Assembly: GCF_902168135.1 (NCBI RefSeq)
Contig: NZ_CABHOL010000015.1
Span: forward strand, 434,001 to 498,000
Direction: 5' to 3'
Length of the DNA: 64,000 bases
Origin: an uncultured Fluviicola sp.
GTDB lineage: Bacteria > Bacteroidota > Bacteroidia > Flavobacteriales_D > Crocinitomicaceae
The notes under the pieces were generated by a model. That model did no database searches. It saw only the letters and a list, made by a program, of their open reading frames with translations, and was not told the origin of the DNA. Position numbers and translations under genes: made by a program. Shown piece after piece: positions 26,118-34,999 of this stretch (positions are counted from its first letter, which is position 1; each line of letters starts with the position of its first letter).

Positions 26118-26905
26118 GACAGATTATAGCATTGGAGTATGCGAAATTGAGAAAATTCCATACCCTTAAAATATTGTTCGCAGTTTATATGGTAGTCGTT
26201 CCGTGCTGGATGTACTTCATGAACTTTTTCTTCCAGATGAATCCCGGGCTCAAAGCCATTTTCACACAGGAAAACCCGTTTGATTTCCCGCATATATGGA
26301 GTTTTATTACCTATAGTGCAAGTTTCTTTAATATCCTGCTTGCGGTTTCGGTGGTTACTATCACTACCAACGATATCCAGTTCAAGACTATGAGGCAGAA
26401 TATCATTGAGGGATTGACCAAAAGACAGGTCATTTTCGGTAAGTTCATTTTTGTTATTTTTCTGAGTGCGGCAGCGACCTTGTATACTTTTCTCTGTGGA
26501 CTGGTAATCGGTTTGATTGAATCTGCAAATTCGGATTTCTACCAGAATATACACCTGAACGTGCTTTACTTCATCCAAACTATCGGTTATTTCAGCTTTG
26601 CTTTTCTCTTTGCAATTCTGGTTAAAAGACCCGCCATTGCAATTGTTACTTTCATTATTTATTTTCCGGTCGAAACGATTGTAGGGAATATCATTTCCCA
26701 GAAAATGTACCAATTCTTTCCGCTAAAAGTTTATGCAGACCTGACACCTATTCCGTTCTTCAAAGCCGTGATCAACTCCGGTCCGAAGAATGCCAATAAT
26801 GATGTGTTCCTATTGAGCTTAAGTGAGCAGCTATCCTTGGCGGGAGTGTATATTGTGGTGTGTTTTACTATAACTTATTTCATCCTGAAACGAAGGGACT
26901 TGTAG
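26114..26905 (+). CDS. ABC-2 type transporter permease
   Basis: A 263-residue integral membrane protein with about six hydrophobic segments (for example near residues 20-40, 75-95, 110-135, 150-175 and the last 25). The loop TTNDIQFKTMRQNIIEGLTKRQVIFGKF is typical of ABC-2 permeases that follow a CcmA-like ATPase. It partners the overlapping upstream ATPase. Substrate unknown. Confidence 0.87.
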   Translation: MRQIIALEYAKLRKFHTLKILFAVYMVVVPCWMYFMNFFFQMNPGLKAIFTQENPFDFPHIWSFITYSASFFNILLAVSVVTITTNDIQFKTMRQNIIEGLTKRQVIFGKFIFVIFLSAAATLYTFLCGLVIGLIESANSDFYQNIHLNVLYFIQTIGYFSFAFLFAILVKRPAIAIVTFIIYFPVETIVGNIISQKMYQFFPLKVYADLTPIPFFKAVINSGPKNANNDVFLLSLSEQLSLAGVYIVVCFTITYFILKRRDL

Positions 26906-26950
26906 ATAAAGCTAACTGGTTAAGATTCATTCTGTTAACAAACTAACAAG

Positions 26951-26982
26951 TTTGGAAATTAGAAGTCTGTGTCCTAAATTGC
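26951..26982 (+). promoter_or_regulatory. candidate promoter of the T9SS protein gene
   Basis: TTTG (26951-26954), 20-base spacer, TAAATTGC (26975-26982), a partial match to TAnnTTTG. The ATG is at 27002, about 20 bases on. Confidence 0.45.
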
Positions 26983-27001
26983 GGCACATTAAACTTCTAC
27001 T

Positions 27002-28720
27002 ATGAATAAACTATTACTATGTGGAGCCCTTTTTGCGGGCTTATCGGCTCATGCCCAAACAACCCTTTTCCAGGACAATTTTGAATCAGGTGCAGGAAAC
27101 TGGACTTTGAACTCTGCTGATATGAGCGGAGTTTATACTGCTAATCATTGGGTGGTTAACAATTCTTACACCGGGGGAACCGGTTCGTTTGTATGTTTTG
27201 GATTCCCTTTTTCTTTTACTGTTGGAGTAACTCCGGCACAACCTGCCGGAATAACAACTCCAAATGGGAATTACATGCATATCTCCAGTTTAGCGGGAGA
27301 AACCAGTGGAATCACCAATGCTAACTTTCTTGCAGCAGATGGGCTTTGTACTTTAGATGAAAGTAATTTTACAAAAATGACGAATTCTGTTTCTACAGTT
27401 GGGTATTCGAATGTGACACTCTCTTTTTGGGATCTTGTTGGAGGAGAAGCCGGAACGGTTGTAGGCGAGGTATATTATTCGCTTGATAATGGTTCTTCCT
27501 GGGTTTTAAAAACAGGAGGGTTAAATAATATAACTACCTGGACAAGTAACACCTTAACAGATGCTGCCTGGGATAATGTCGCTTCCTTAAAAATAGCATT
27601 TCGTTTTTTGAATACAGTGGCAAGTGCTCCGATTGATCCATCGTTTTCCATTGACGATGTTAAAATCACCGGATCAACCGGAGCCTCCGCTTCTCTTGCT
27701 ACGGGAACAATTACTTCAACAACCTATTGCTCCAATCAAACAACAAATGTTTCCGTACCTTTTACAGTAACCGGAACTGTAAATGCTGGAAACGTATATA
27801 CCGCTCAATTGTCGGATAATACGGGATCTTTTGCAGCTCCTACAGCAATCGGTACTTTGTCTTCTACAGGAACAGGGAGTTTAACCATTTCAGCAGTTAT
27901 TCCAAGCGGATTGACAGCAGGAACAGGATACCGCATTCGTGTGGATGCTTCTAACCCGGCTACAACTGGAACGGATAACGGAATGAATCTGACTGTTGCG
28001 GCGTCGCCATCCATTACTGCAACTCCTTCTATGGGAACAATTTGTGCCGGAAATTCCACTACAATAACAGCTTCCGGTGCGAATTCATACACCTGGAGTC
28101 CTGCCGGAACGTTGAGCAGTTCAACAGGGGCCAGTGTGACTGCGACTCCTTTATCAACACAGGTTTATACTTTAATAGGAACTGATGGAAATGGGTGTTC
28201 GACTAGCACACCTGTAACCATAAATGTTGCGGCGCTTCCTTCTGTAACTACAGCTCCGTCTACCGGAATAATTTGTATTGGGAACTCCACTACAATAACA
28301 GCTTCCGGTGCGAATTCATACACCTGGAGTCCTGCCGGAACATTGAGCAGTTCAACAGGGGCCAGTGTGACTGCTACCCCAACATCAACACAGGTTTATA
28401 TTGTAACCGGAACAGACGGAAACGGGTGTTCGAACAGCACGACTGTTACAATAACTGTTGAAAGTTGTGCCGGGTTGGAAGAGGAAACATTCGGAGATTT
28501 TGAATTATATCCGAATCCGGCGAATCAACAACTGATAGTAAACTTCGGTGAATTGAAAAACATCGAAACAATTGTCGTTTTGGATCTTTGCGGAAGAAAA
28601 GTGCTTGCAACCAAAGCAGTTTCCAACACAATAGATGTAAGCTCTTTGCAAAGCGGGAAATACTTTCTGGTAATTGAACATGAAGCGGGAGTTTCTGTAA
28701 AAAGTTTCATGAAACGATAA
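27002..28720 (+). CDS. T9SS-secreted protein with internal Ig-like repeats
   Basis: A 572-residue secreted protein. Signal peptide ends SAHA before Gln. Residues about 25-220 resemble a jelly-roll/MAM-like binding domain (FQDNFESGAGNW, SFSIDDVKITG). Two beta-sandwich units of 77 residues follow (about 337-413 and 414-490); both contain NSTTITASGANSYTWSPAG almost unchanged. The C-terminus (LYPNPANQQLIV to SFMKR) is a type A T9SS sorting domain. Role probably adhesive or structural at the cell surface; no catalytic motif seen. A terminator-like hairpin follows. Confidence 0.82.
   Translation: MNKLLLCGALFAGLSAHAQTTLFQDNFESGAGNWTLNSADMSGVYTANHWVVNNSYTGGTGSFVCFGFPFSFTVGVTPAQPAGITTPNGNYMHISSLAGETSGITNANFLAADGLCTLDESNFTKMTNSVSTVGYSNVTLSFWDLVGGEAGTVVGEVYYSLDNGSSWVLKTGGLNNITTWTSNTLTDAAWDNVASLKIAFRFLNTVASAPIDPSFSIDDVKITGSTGASASLATGTITSTTYCSNQTTNVSVPFTVTGTVNAGNVYTAQLSDNTGSFAAPTAIGTLSSTGTGSLTISAVIPSGLTAGTGYRIRVDASNPATTGTDNGMNLTVAASPSITATPSMGTICAGNSTTITASGANSYTWSPAGTLSSSTGASVTATPLSTQVYTLIGTDGNGCSTSTPVTINVAALPSVTTAPSTGIICIGNSTTITASGANSYTWSPAGTLSSSTGASVTATPTSTQVYIVTGTDGNGCSNSTTVTITVESCAGLEEETFGDFELYPNPANQQLIVNFGELKNIETIVVLDLCGRKVLATKAVSNTIDVSSLQSGKYFLVIEHEAGVSVKSFMKR
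28010..28471 (+). repeat. tandem 231-bp coding repeat
   Basis: Two in-frame units offset by exactly 231 bases (77 codons). Bases 28055-28150 and 28286-28381 are almost identical (one visible difference, GTT/ATT, before the 3' end diverges), while flanking parts of the unit have drifted. This is a recent duplication or a gene-conversion tract inside an Ig-like domain. Confidence 0.85.
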
Positions 28721-28737
28721 GTGGAAAACCAAGATAA

Positions 28738-28778
28738 AGCAACGTCGGGTGGAGAAATCTATCCGATGTTGCTGTTTT
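28738..28778 (+). terminator. hairpin terminator
   Basis: AGCAACGTCGG (28738-28748) pairs with CCGATGTTGCT (28763-28773), with one G-U pair, followed by GTTTTAG. It lies just after the T9SS gene stop. Confidence 0.65.
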
Positions 28779-28790
28779 AGATCCCTTCTA

Positions 28791-28983
28791 ATCCTCCCCC
28801 TTAGCACCTACGCTGAAGCTCCGGCGTAAGCGTTAGTCCCCCTCCGAAGGGGGAGACTTTAATTCTCCTTTCAAGGAAAATAATTTTTAATCTTACAAGT
28901 TTAGATTTGAATTTTCGGAGATAAGTTCGACTTATTGAACGGATCCAATTCCCCCCTTTGGAGGGGAACGCAAGGGGGAGGAT
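28791..28983. repeat. MITE-like inverted-repeat element upstream of mnmE
   Basis: This 193-bp element fills most of the only gene-free stretch over 300 bases. Its ends are a perfect 12-base inverted repeat (28791-28802 ATCCTCCCCCTT and 28972-28983). Inside are more G/C-run hairpins: TCCCCC-TCCGAA-GGGGGA (28837-28854), TACGC/GCGTA (28809-28828) and TTCCCC/GGGGAA near 28948-28968; the middle is A/T-rich. No coding capacity is evident. The form suggests a non-autonomous mobile element or a structured intergenic repeat; no target-site duplication is obvious. Confidence 0.5.
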
Positions 28984-29026
28984 AACCACAATCAATACCC
29001 ATGACCCATCGCAACATACAATTATG

Positions 29027-29034
29027 TAATTTTG
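29027..29034 (+). promoter_or_regulatory. -7 box directly before mnmE
   Basis: TAATTTTG fits TAnnTTTG and its last base is 5 bases from the mnmE ATG, so transcription would begin at or next to the start codon. No clear TTTG -33 element is seen. Confidence 0.5.
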
Positions 29035-29038
29035 TAGC

Positions 29039-30445
29039 ATGAATCTTTCTCCAAAAACCATTTGTGCGTTATCGACAGCTCCGGGCATGGGTGCAATTGC
29101 TTTGATCCGTTTATCGGGTCCGGATGCTATTTCAATTCTGTCAAAAATTGCCGGCAGATCTTTCGATAAGGCTGCTTCCCACAGTGCACATTTCGTTCGG
29201 TTGAAGAACACCGATGGCTCCGTTTTGGATGAAGTGGTAGTGACCATTTTCCATGAAGGGCACAGTTTTACAGGAGAGAATACGGTTGAAATTGCTTGTC
29301 ATGGATCCGTTTTTATTCAACAGGAGATCATCCGTCTGCTTTTGGCGAATGGTTGTGAACTGGCAAAACCGGGTGAATTTACCATGCGGGCTTTCCTGAA
29401 TGGAAGAATGGACCTTAGCCAGGCAGAAGCTGTTTCCGATCTGATTGCATCGGAATCTGCCCGTTCACACGAAGTAGCGATGAACCAGATGCGCGGTTCG
29501 TTTTCCAGTGAATTACGAGATTTGCGCGAAAAACTGATCCATTTTGCTTCATTGGTGGAATTGGAATTGGATTTCGCGGAAGAGGATGTGGAGTTTGCAG
29601 ACCGCAGAGAACTCTTGGCGTTGGTAACCGAGGTTTTGGCTTATGTCAACAGGTTAATCAAATCCTTCGAACTGGGAAATGTGCTGAAGAACGGAGTTCC
29701 GGTAGCCATTGTGGGTGCGCCGAATACGGGGAAAAGTACCCTGCTGAACCAGCTTTTGGGAGAAGATCGCGCCATCGTAAGCAGCATTGCCGGAACCACA
29801 CGTGATGTGATTGAAGAAACACTAAACATCGATGGTATCCTGTTCCGTTTAATTGACACAGCCGGGATACGTGAAGATGCTGCCGAAGAAATCGAAGCTT
29901 TGGGGATTCAGCGTTCGCTGGATAAGATCAAACAGGCCAAAATTGTATTGATGCTGAGTGATTTCAGCGGAAATAATGCTTCAGCGGAAGGTCATTTATC
30001 CATGAGTTCCGAAGAAACCGGGCGCTGGGCAGACGAACAGGCCAAAGTACATCCGGGAACGCATTTTTTGGTGATCGGAAACAAATACGATCTGCGTTCG
30101 GAGCAAGCGAATACTCCCTGGGAATTCCAAACGCCGTTCCTGCCTATCAGTGCCAAGAACGGAAGTGGAATAGAGGACCTGAAGTCCTGGTTATCCCAAC
30201 AGATTTTAGGTTCCTTCAATACCCAATCAGATACCATCGTGACCAATGCCCGTCATTTGGACGCCCTTGAAAAGACACGAGACTCACTCGAGAAAGCTAA
30301 ATGGGGACTGGAAACAAATGTCACCGGTGATTTTGTAGCCATGGATATCCGCCAGGCCATGTTCTGGCTGGGAAGCATTACGGGCCAGATTTCGGAAGAC
30401 GATCTATTGGCGAATATCTTCAGTAAGTTTTGTATCGGGAAGTGA
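29039..30445 (+). CDS. mnmE: tRNA uridine-5-carboxymethylaminomethyl modification GTPase
   Basis: A 468-residue cytosolic GTPase that, with MnmG, makes the cmnm5U34 modification. The N-terminal tetrahydrofolate-binding domain starts TICALSTAPGMGAIALIRLSG; the inserted G domain has G1 GAPNTGKST (about 226-234), G3 DTAGIRE and G4 NKYD; the C-terminus is the family signature FCIGK, whose Cys is needed for activity. Length is typical. The predicted promoter abuts the ATG, with no ribosome-binding site. Confidence 0.96.
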   Translation: MNLSPKTICALSTAPGMGAIALIRLSGPDAISILSKIAGRSFDKAASHSAHFVRLKNTDGSVLDEVVVTIFHEGHSFTGENTVEIACHGSVFIQQEIIRLLLANGCELAKPGEFTMRAFLNGRMDLSQAEAVSDLIASESARSHEVAMNQMRGSFSSELRDLREKLIHFASLVELELDFAEEDVEFADRRELLALVTEVLAYVNRLIKSFELGNVLKNGVPVAIVGAPNTGKSTLLNQLLGEDRAIVSSIAGTTRDVIEETLNIDGILFRLIDTAGIREDAAEEIEALGIQRSLDKIKQAKIVLMLSDFSGNNASAEGHLSMSSEETGRWADEQAKVHPGTHFLVIGNKYDLRSEQANTPWEFQTPFLPISAKNGSGIEDLKSWLSQQILGSFNTQSDTIVTNARHLDALEKTRDSLEKAKWGLETNVTGDFVAMDIRQAMFWLGSITGQISEDDLLANIFSKFCIGK

Positions 30446-30508
30446 TTGAAACACAAGAATCGGGATTAGACCAAAAAATGTATATTTATCCGCCTAAAGA
30501 TCAAACTA

Positions 30509-31894
30509 ATGGGATTATTCAACCTTTTCAATAAAAAAAATAAGCACGAAACTTCAAAAAGTACTGCAGCATCAGCTAATCAGGAACCTGTTAAACCGGA
30601 AGTTCCTAAAAGCGTACTTTATACGGCATTCAGTAAATACAACGAATATGTTGTGCGGTATCTTGGCATGCAGCAACAGGGAAATTACGCTCCGATTTCA
30701 GCTTATGAAAATCCGAACGGGGAGATCATTGGTTTTCTGTATGTAATGGGTGATGATGATTCGTATTCGCTTTCCGCTGATGAGGTTATTGAGCGAATGG
30801 AAAAGTCATTCGAGCAAAAAATGGCAAATAGGGATATTAAATCTTACGTCATTTTGTACCATTCCCAATTTGCTAATGATAACAATCATGCACTTGCAAA
30901 TAATGACGATGAATTGAAGGCAATCACGATTTCATACCATTTTGAACAAGGCGAAAAGGGGAAAGTAGGACTGCCTTATTTCTTCGAGGATGATTCGATT
31001 ACTTACCAGGGAATTACAAACTTTACGCAATCGGAAAATAATGCACTTTTCAGTACGCAGTTAGAACAGGGGAAAGATTATTTCCAGGACCGGAAAGAAA
31101 TTACTCCACCGCTCATTGAAAATGAAATCGGGCTAATAATCAAACGATCCAATAATTCGGATTTGAGCAATACCTGGTGCGGAATAGTTGGTTTTGAAAA
31201 TTACCGGAATCAAACAGGAAGCCAGGTATTAAAAGAACATTTTGCACTGGCAATGATGTTTGAGCCGGTTTTGGTCAAAGAGAATATAACGATCAGGCAG
31301 CTGGAATACGATTCTGTAATCCTGAAAGGAATTTTATGGGATGAAAAACCATTCGGCATTATACCGGTGATTAAAACAACTTATTCGCTTGACATTGTAA
31401 ACAAACAAATTACCGAATGGGAAAACGTAAATAACCTGCATGCAATCATTTCCGGCGGCGGACGGGATACTTTCGGACTGGAATACCTGGCAACAGATTA
31501 TGTGGAGAACAGGGAAAGGTATCATTCTCAGAAAGCCCATCAAATGAATATCAGTGGAATAGCATTTGTATTGGACAAGAGTAAGCCTCACGATCCGAAT
31601 GAGGAACTGAAATACAGTGAGGACTTTACAGCTTATATGCCGAGCCAGGACCTGAAGAATTATGCCTGTTTTGATTTCATCGGTGAACTGGAAGATTTTA
31701 AAGAAACAGTTTTACTCGAGAATGAAGCTTTGAAAGGCTACCTGATGAAAGTCAGACTGATTACAAATTCCGATTTTAAAGACTTTTTCACTATTGACAT
31801 GTTTGTGACACCGGAAAACATGCGTTTTAAAGAGCTGTCCATAGGTATGAAACTGACCGGAATGGTTCAGCTTCAGGGTCAAATTGCGGAGTAA
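30509..31894 (+). CDS. unrecognised cytosolic protein (461 aa)
   Basis: I do not recognise this family with confidence. No signal peptide; the N-terminus MGLFNLFNKKNKHE is followed by a low-complexity linker (about 15-35). The remainder looks like two or three globular alpha/beta modules (about 36-215, 216-350 and 351-461), rich in acidic residues and aromatic strands, for example WCGIVGFENYR and ISGGGRDTFGLEYLA. No catalytic motif stands out. It follows mnmE by 63 bases and faces a convergent small gene. Being long and free of disruption it is surely a real gene. Confidence 0.7.
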   Translation: MGLFNLFNKKNKHETSKSTAASANQEPVKPEVPKSVLYTAFSKYNEYVVRYLGMQQQGNYAPISAYENPNGEIIGFLYVMGDDDSYSLSADEVIERMEKSFEQKMANRDIKSYVILYHSQFANDNNHALANNDDELKAITISYHFEQGEKGKVGLPYFFEDDSITYQGITNFTQSENNALFSTQLEQGKDYFQDRKEITPPLIENEIGLIIKRSNNSDLSNTWCGIVGFENYRNQTGSQVLKEHFALAMMFEPVLVKENITIRQLEYDSVILKGILWDEKPFGIIPVIKTTYSLDIVNKQITEWENVNNLHAIISGGGRDTFGLEYLATDYVENRERYHSQKAHQMNISGIAFVLDKSKPHDPNEELKYSEDFTAYMPSQDLKNYACFDFIGELEDFKETVLLENEALKGYLMKVRLITNSDFKDFFTIDMFVTPENMRFKELSIGMKLTGMVQLQGQIAE

Positions 31895-31950
31895 GACAAA
31901 TGAATACCTGTTTCCAAAAAGCAACGGGTATCAGTAGCAGATGTTAATCC

Positions 31951-32289
31951 TTAATGCTTACAATTACATAGGGTGTAAAAAGCAAAATTCTTTCTTGTTT
32001 TGATGCACAATCCATCGCGGACGATCGTGTATCGTTTGTTCAGATGTGCTTTAGAGCTTGGCTGAAGAACCAATTCGTTGGATTCAACAGACCAGGTGCC
32101 TTCCGCAACAATCGGCTTGGATTTTTTCGTCAGGTCCGTATAAACAAACGTGTGATTTTCATGCAGCTGTAAACTGGGAGCGTTGTTCCCGTCACCACCG
32201 TAATTTCCCGCAGGTACGTGGATCATGTTTTGCGCGTTGGAGCTAAAACTCAGGATCGTTCCGCTGAAAAGTATAAAGAGTGTTTTCAT
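31951..32289 (-). CDS. small exported protein, unknown function
   Basis: A 112-residue protein starting at the ATG 32289-32287, which gives a good signal peptide (MKTLFILFSGTILSFSSNA, then Gln); an upstream in-frame start at 32325 would add twelve residues in front of it. The mature part has the pattern of a small beta-barrel sensor of the kind 'xLxLxxNxTFxYxxxxxxxxxxxGTWxVxxxxLVLxP', seen in many Bacteroidota exported proteins. Two Cys lie in the C-terminus (LCNCKH). Single gene, convergent with the 461-residue protein. Confidence 0.6.
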   Translation of the reverse strand: MKTLFILFSGTILSFSSNAQNMIHVPAGNYGGDGNNAPSLQLHENHTFVYTDLTKKSKPIVAEGTWSVESNELVLQPSSKAHLNKRYTIVRDGLCIKTRKNFAFYTLCNCKH

Positions 32290-32436
32290 AATTGATTCAT
32301 TCATAATGCAATATAAGAATACCAATCGAAACGGTGAGTTTGTTTAAGAAATTTGAAATAGAAAATAAACCGATTGTTAAATTTATTGTGCGCTCATAGA
32401 TTTTTAGTTATCTTACTCCCCATAAACGCATCAACT

Positions 32437-33660
32437 ATGCATAAATTAGTACTACTTTCCTGCAGCCTTTGGGCTGTAACTTCCGCTTATTCACAAGGAT
32501 TTCAAGTGAATTTCCAGGGACAAAAACAACAAGGAATGGGCCTTGCGGGAACTGCATTGTCGGAAGATGCATCTGCGTTATTTTACAATCCGGGCGGTGT
32601 AGCATTTGTCAAAAAGAGTGAAGTGAATGCGGGTTTTTCCCCCATTTTCGCAAATACCTTGTTTGTTGACTCTGCATCCGGAGACGGATACCGCACAAAA
32701 TCCCCGATGGGAACACCTTTTTCTGCTTATGCACTTTTCGGGTTCAAGAAATTAGAATCGCTGAAAGTCGGATTGGCGGTATATACTCCATTCGGAAGTA
32801 CAATCCAGTACGAAGATGCATGGATCGGAAGATTTGCCCTAACAAAGCTTTCCCTGAAATCGATCTATTTTCAGCCAACGGTTTCTTACAAAATCAATGA
32901 GCATTTCGGAATAGGAGCGGGTTTTATTGTTTCCACTGGGGCAGTTGACCTGCAAAAAGATATTCCCGTTCAGGATGCAGACGGCACATTCGGTCATGCC
33001 GAGCTAACCGGTAAAGCACTTGGGTTTGGGTATAATGTAGGCGTGAACGCAAAGATTGACAATCATTTTTCCCTTGGTTTAACTTACCGGTCGAAGGTTT
33101 CTATGAAAGTAAAAGAAGGTGAGGCAACATTCACCGTTCCCGAATCCCTGAGTGCTAATTTTCCAAGCGGAGCTTTTACTTCATCACTTCCGCTGCCAAG
33201 TGTTTTGACTCTCGGTGCTTCCTATGATTCCGAAAAAAGATGGCAGGCCGTACTGGATATCAACTATGTTGGCTGGAAGGCTTATGATACGCTGGCTTTT
33301 GATTATGAATCCAATACCACCAGTTTGACGGATACGAAATCCGCAAGGAAATACAAAAGCATTATCGCTTTCAGGGGCGGTGTTAATTTCAAAGCAACGG
33401 AAATGATTGCCGTTCGATTGGGCGGCGGTTACGGGTTTTCTCCGGTACAATCGGGTTATGTGACCCCGGAATCTCCGGATGGAAACCGCATTTACGGGAC
33501 CGCCGGTTTAGGTTTTAAGTTCAATGAGCATTTCAATCTCGACCTTTCATTTTACTACACACATATCAAGCGCACCGACCGAAACCTGGAATCAAACTTA
33601 AGCGGAACATTCACTACAATCGCCATTTCCCCGGGAATTGGATTAAGCTATAAATGGTAA
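32437..33660 (+). CDS. OmpP1/FadL/TodX family outer-membrane transporter
   Basis: A 407-residue beta-barrel. ATG at 32437 gives the signal peptide MHKLVLLSCSLWAVTSAYS before Gln; the longer frame from 32374 has no such start. The mature N-terminus GFQVNFQGQKQQGMGLAGTA and the ALFYNPGGVAF block are hallmarks of FadL-type channels for long-chain fatty acids or hydrophobic compounds. The C-terminus ends in an aromatic residue (SYKW), as outer-membrane barrels do. First gene of an operon with an SGNH lipoprotein (4 bases on) and a T9SS esterase. Confidence 0.9.
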   Translation: MHKLVLLSCSLWAVTSAYSQGFQVNFQGQKQQGMGLAGTALSEDASALFYNPGGVAFVKKSEVNAGFSPIFANTLFVDSASGDGYRTKSPMGTPFSAYALFGFKKLESLKVGLAVYTPFGSTIQYEDAWIGRFALTKLSLKSIYFQPTVSYKINEHFGIGAGFIVSTGAVDLQKDIPVQDADGTFGHAELTGKALGFGYNVGVNAKIDNHFSLGLTYRSKVSMKVKEGEATFTVPESLSANFPSGAFTSSLPLPSVLTLGASYDSEKRWQAVLDINYVGWKAYDTLAFDYESNTTSLTDTKSARKYKSIIAFRGGVNFKATEMIAVRLGGGYGFSPVQSGYVTPESPDGNRIYGTAGLGFKFNEHFNLDLSFYYTHIKRTDRNLESNLSGTFTTIAISPGIGLSYKW

Positions 33661-33664
33661 GAAC

Positions 33665-34984
33665 ATGAAACAGGCATTAAACATATTTATTCCGTTAGTT
33701 ATCGGAATCGGGACTCTTACACTGGGTTCCTGCAAGCCCAAGTACAAAGAACCGGAAACATCTGCCGGAGAGTTGGACCCGACGCGTTTTGTTATGATCG
33801 GCGGATCACATACAGCAGGTTATATGGATGATGCGCTGTATTACGACGGCCAGCAGTATTCCATTGCGAATTTGTTGAACAATCAGTTGCAAAAAGTAGG
33901 TGCGGGAGCATTTTATCAGCCATACATGCCTGCAAATTCTGTTGGTGTAAATGCTTCCGGAATGTCGCGGTTTAAACTCGGCTATAAAACAGATTGTTTG
34001 GGAGTAACGGCTTTGTCCCCTGTTCGTTTGGCAGCAAGTGGAGATGGAGCAGCTTTGAATACAAATGTTTACAATGCTTCACAGCCATTCGGGAATTTTG
34101 GTGTTCCCGGAATGACCGTTTCGGTTATCAATGTTCCCGGGTACGGAATGTTTAATCCTTTTTTCGGGCGGATGAGTTCTTCAACTACTGCCAGCGTATT
34201 AGATGATGCATTGGCTTCAGACCCAACTTGTTTTGCCCTGTTTGTGGGAACCGAGGACATTCTTCCTTATGCCCAGGGAGGCGCAGGCAGCGGAACTTAT
34301 ATCAATCCGGCAACGTTCAGTGCCGCTTACGAACAATTGGTTGTTTCCATGATCGGAAGCGGTAGGAAAGGAGTACTATCTTTAATTCCGGATGTGACTG
34401 AGATGCCCTATTTTACCACCATTCCATGGAACGGGTTGAACCTGACACCGGACAAGGTAACAGCTTTGAATAACATTTATAATCCAATCGGGATTTCTTT
34501 CCAGGAAGGGCCGAATGGATTTATGATCCAGGATCCGGGAGCCGGTGCATTCGGAGTAAGACACATGGTAGAAGGAGAATTGGTACTGCTGAGCACTCCC
34601 TTGGATTCCGTGAAATGCAATTCAATGGGTTCCGTGTTTCCCTTCAGAGACCAGCTGGTGCTGACACTCGATGAACTCACAGAGATCAGAGGGATAATCG
34701 CCCAATACAATGCTGCGATTACAGCAATCGCTCAGAACTACAACCTGGCGCTGGCAAAGCCTAACGAATTGGTAGCCAACATGCAGGCCGGGATCATTTA
34801 TAACGGAGTTACGCTGAGTACAAAATTTGTTTCCGGCGGAGCATTCTCACTGGACGGGATCCATTTTAACCCGAGAGGAAACGCCGTTATTACCAATGAA
34901 TTTATACGTGCACTGAACGTGAAATACAATGCAAAAATTCCAGCTATAAATGCTGTGAATTACCCATCAGTTATATTCCCTTAA
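33665..34984 (+). CDS. SGNH/GDSL-like surface lipoprotein
   Basis: A 439-residue lipoprotein with lipobox LGSC (Cys23). Block I of the SGNH hydrolases appears as FVMIGGSHTAGY with Ser48 as nucleophile; the last block is LDGIHFNPRGNAV near 395-405, supplying the Asp/His pair. The middle is enlarged relative to simple GDSL enzymes. An esterase or lipase acting with the adjacent FadL channel, releasing fatty acids for uptake, is a reasonable inference from the four-base spacing. Block II/III residues are not clearly assigned, so activity is uncertain. Confidence 0.8.
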   Translation: MKQALNIFIPLVIGIGTLTLGSCKPKYKEPETSAGELDPTRFVMIGGSHTAGYMDDALYYDGQQYSIANLLNNQLQKVGAGAFYQPYMPANSVGVNASGMSRFKLGYKTDCLGVTALSPVRLAASGDGAALNTNVYNASQPFGNFGVPGMTVSVINVPGYGMFNPFFGRMSSSTTASVLDDALASDPTCFALFVGTEDILPYAQGGAGSGTYINPATFSAAYEQLVVSMIGSGRKGVLSLIPDVTEMPYFTTIPWNGLNLTPDKVTALNNIYNPIGISFQEGPNGFMIQDPGAGAFGVRHMVEGELVLLSTPLDSVKCNSMGSVFPFRDQLVLTLDELTEIRGIIAQYNAAITAIAQNYNLALAKPNELVANMQAGIIYNGVTLSTKFVSGGAFSLDGIHFNPRGNAVITNEFIRALNVKYNAKIPAINAVNYPSVIFP

Positions 34985-34999
34985 TTTAAAAATCAACAC

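Noticed and set aside
26069-26713. 214-codon minus-strand ORF opposite the ABC permease
   Set aside because: Shadow of the overlapping ABC ATPase/permease pair, which has full motif support.
28010-28471. CRISPR-like or mobile repeat
   Set aside because: The repeat is in frame (77 codons) within one coding sequence and encodes an Ig-like domain; there are only two units and no spacers.
28801-29247. 148-codon minus-strand ORF across the inverted-repeat element and the mnmE start
   Set aside because: Mostly antisense to mnmE and to G/C-run repeats; no recognisable protein.
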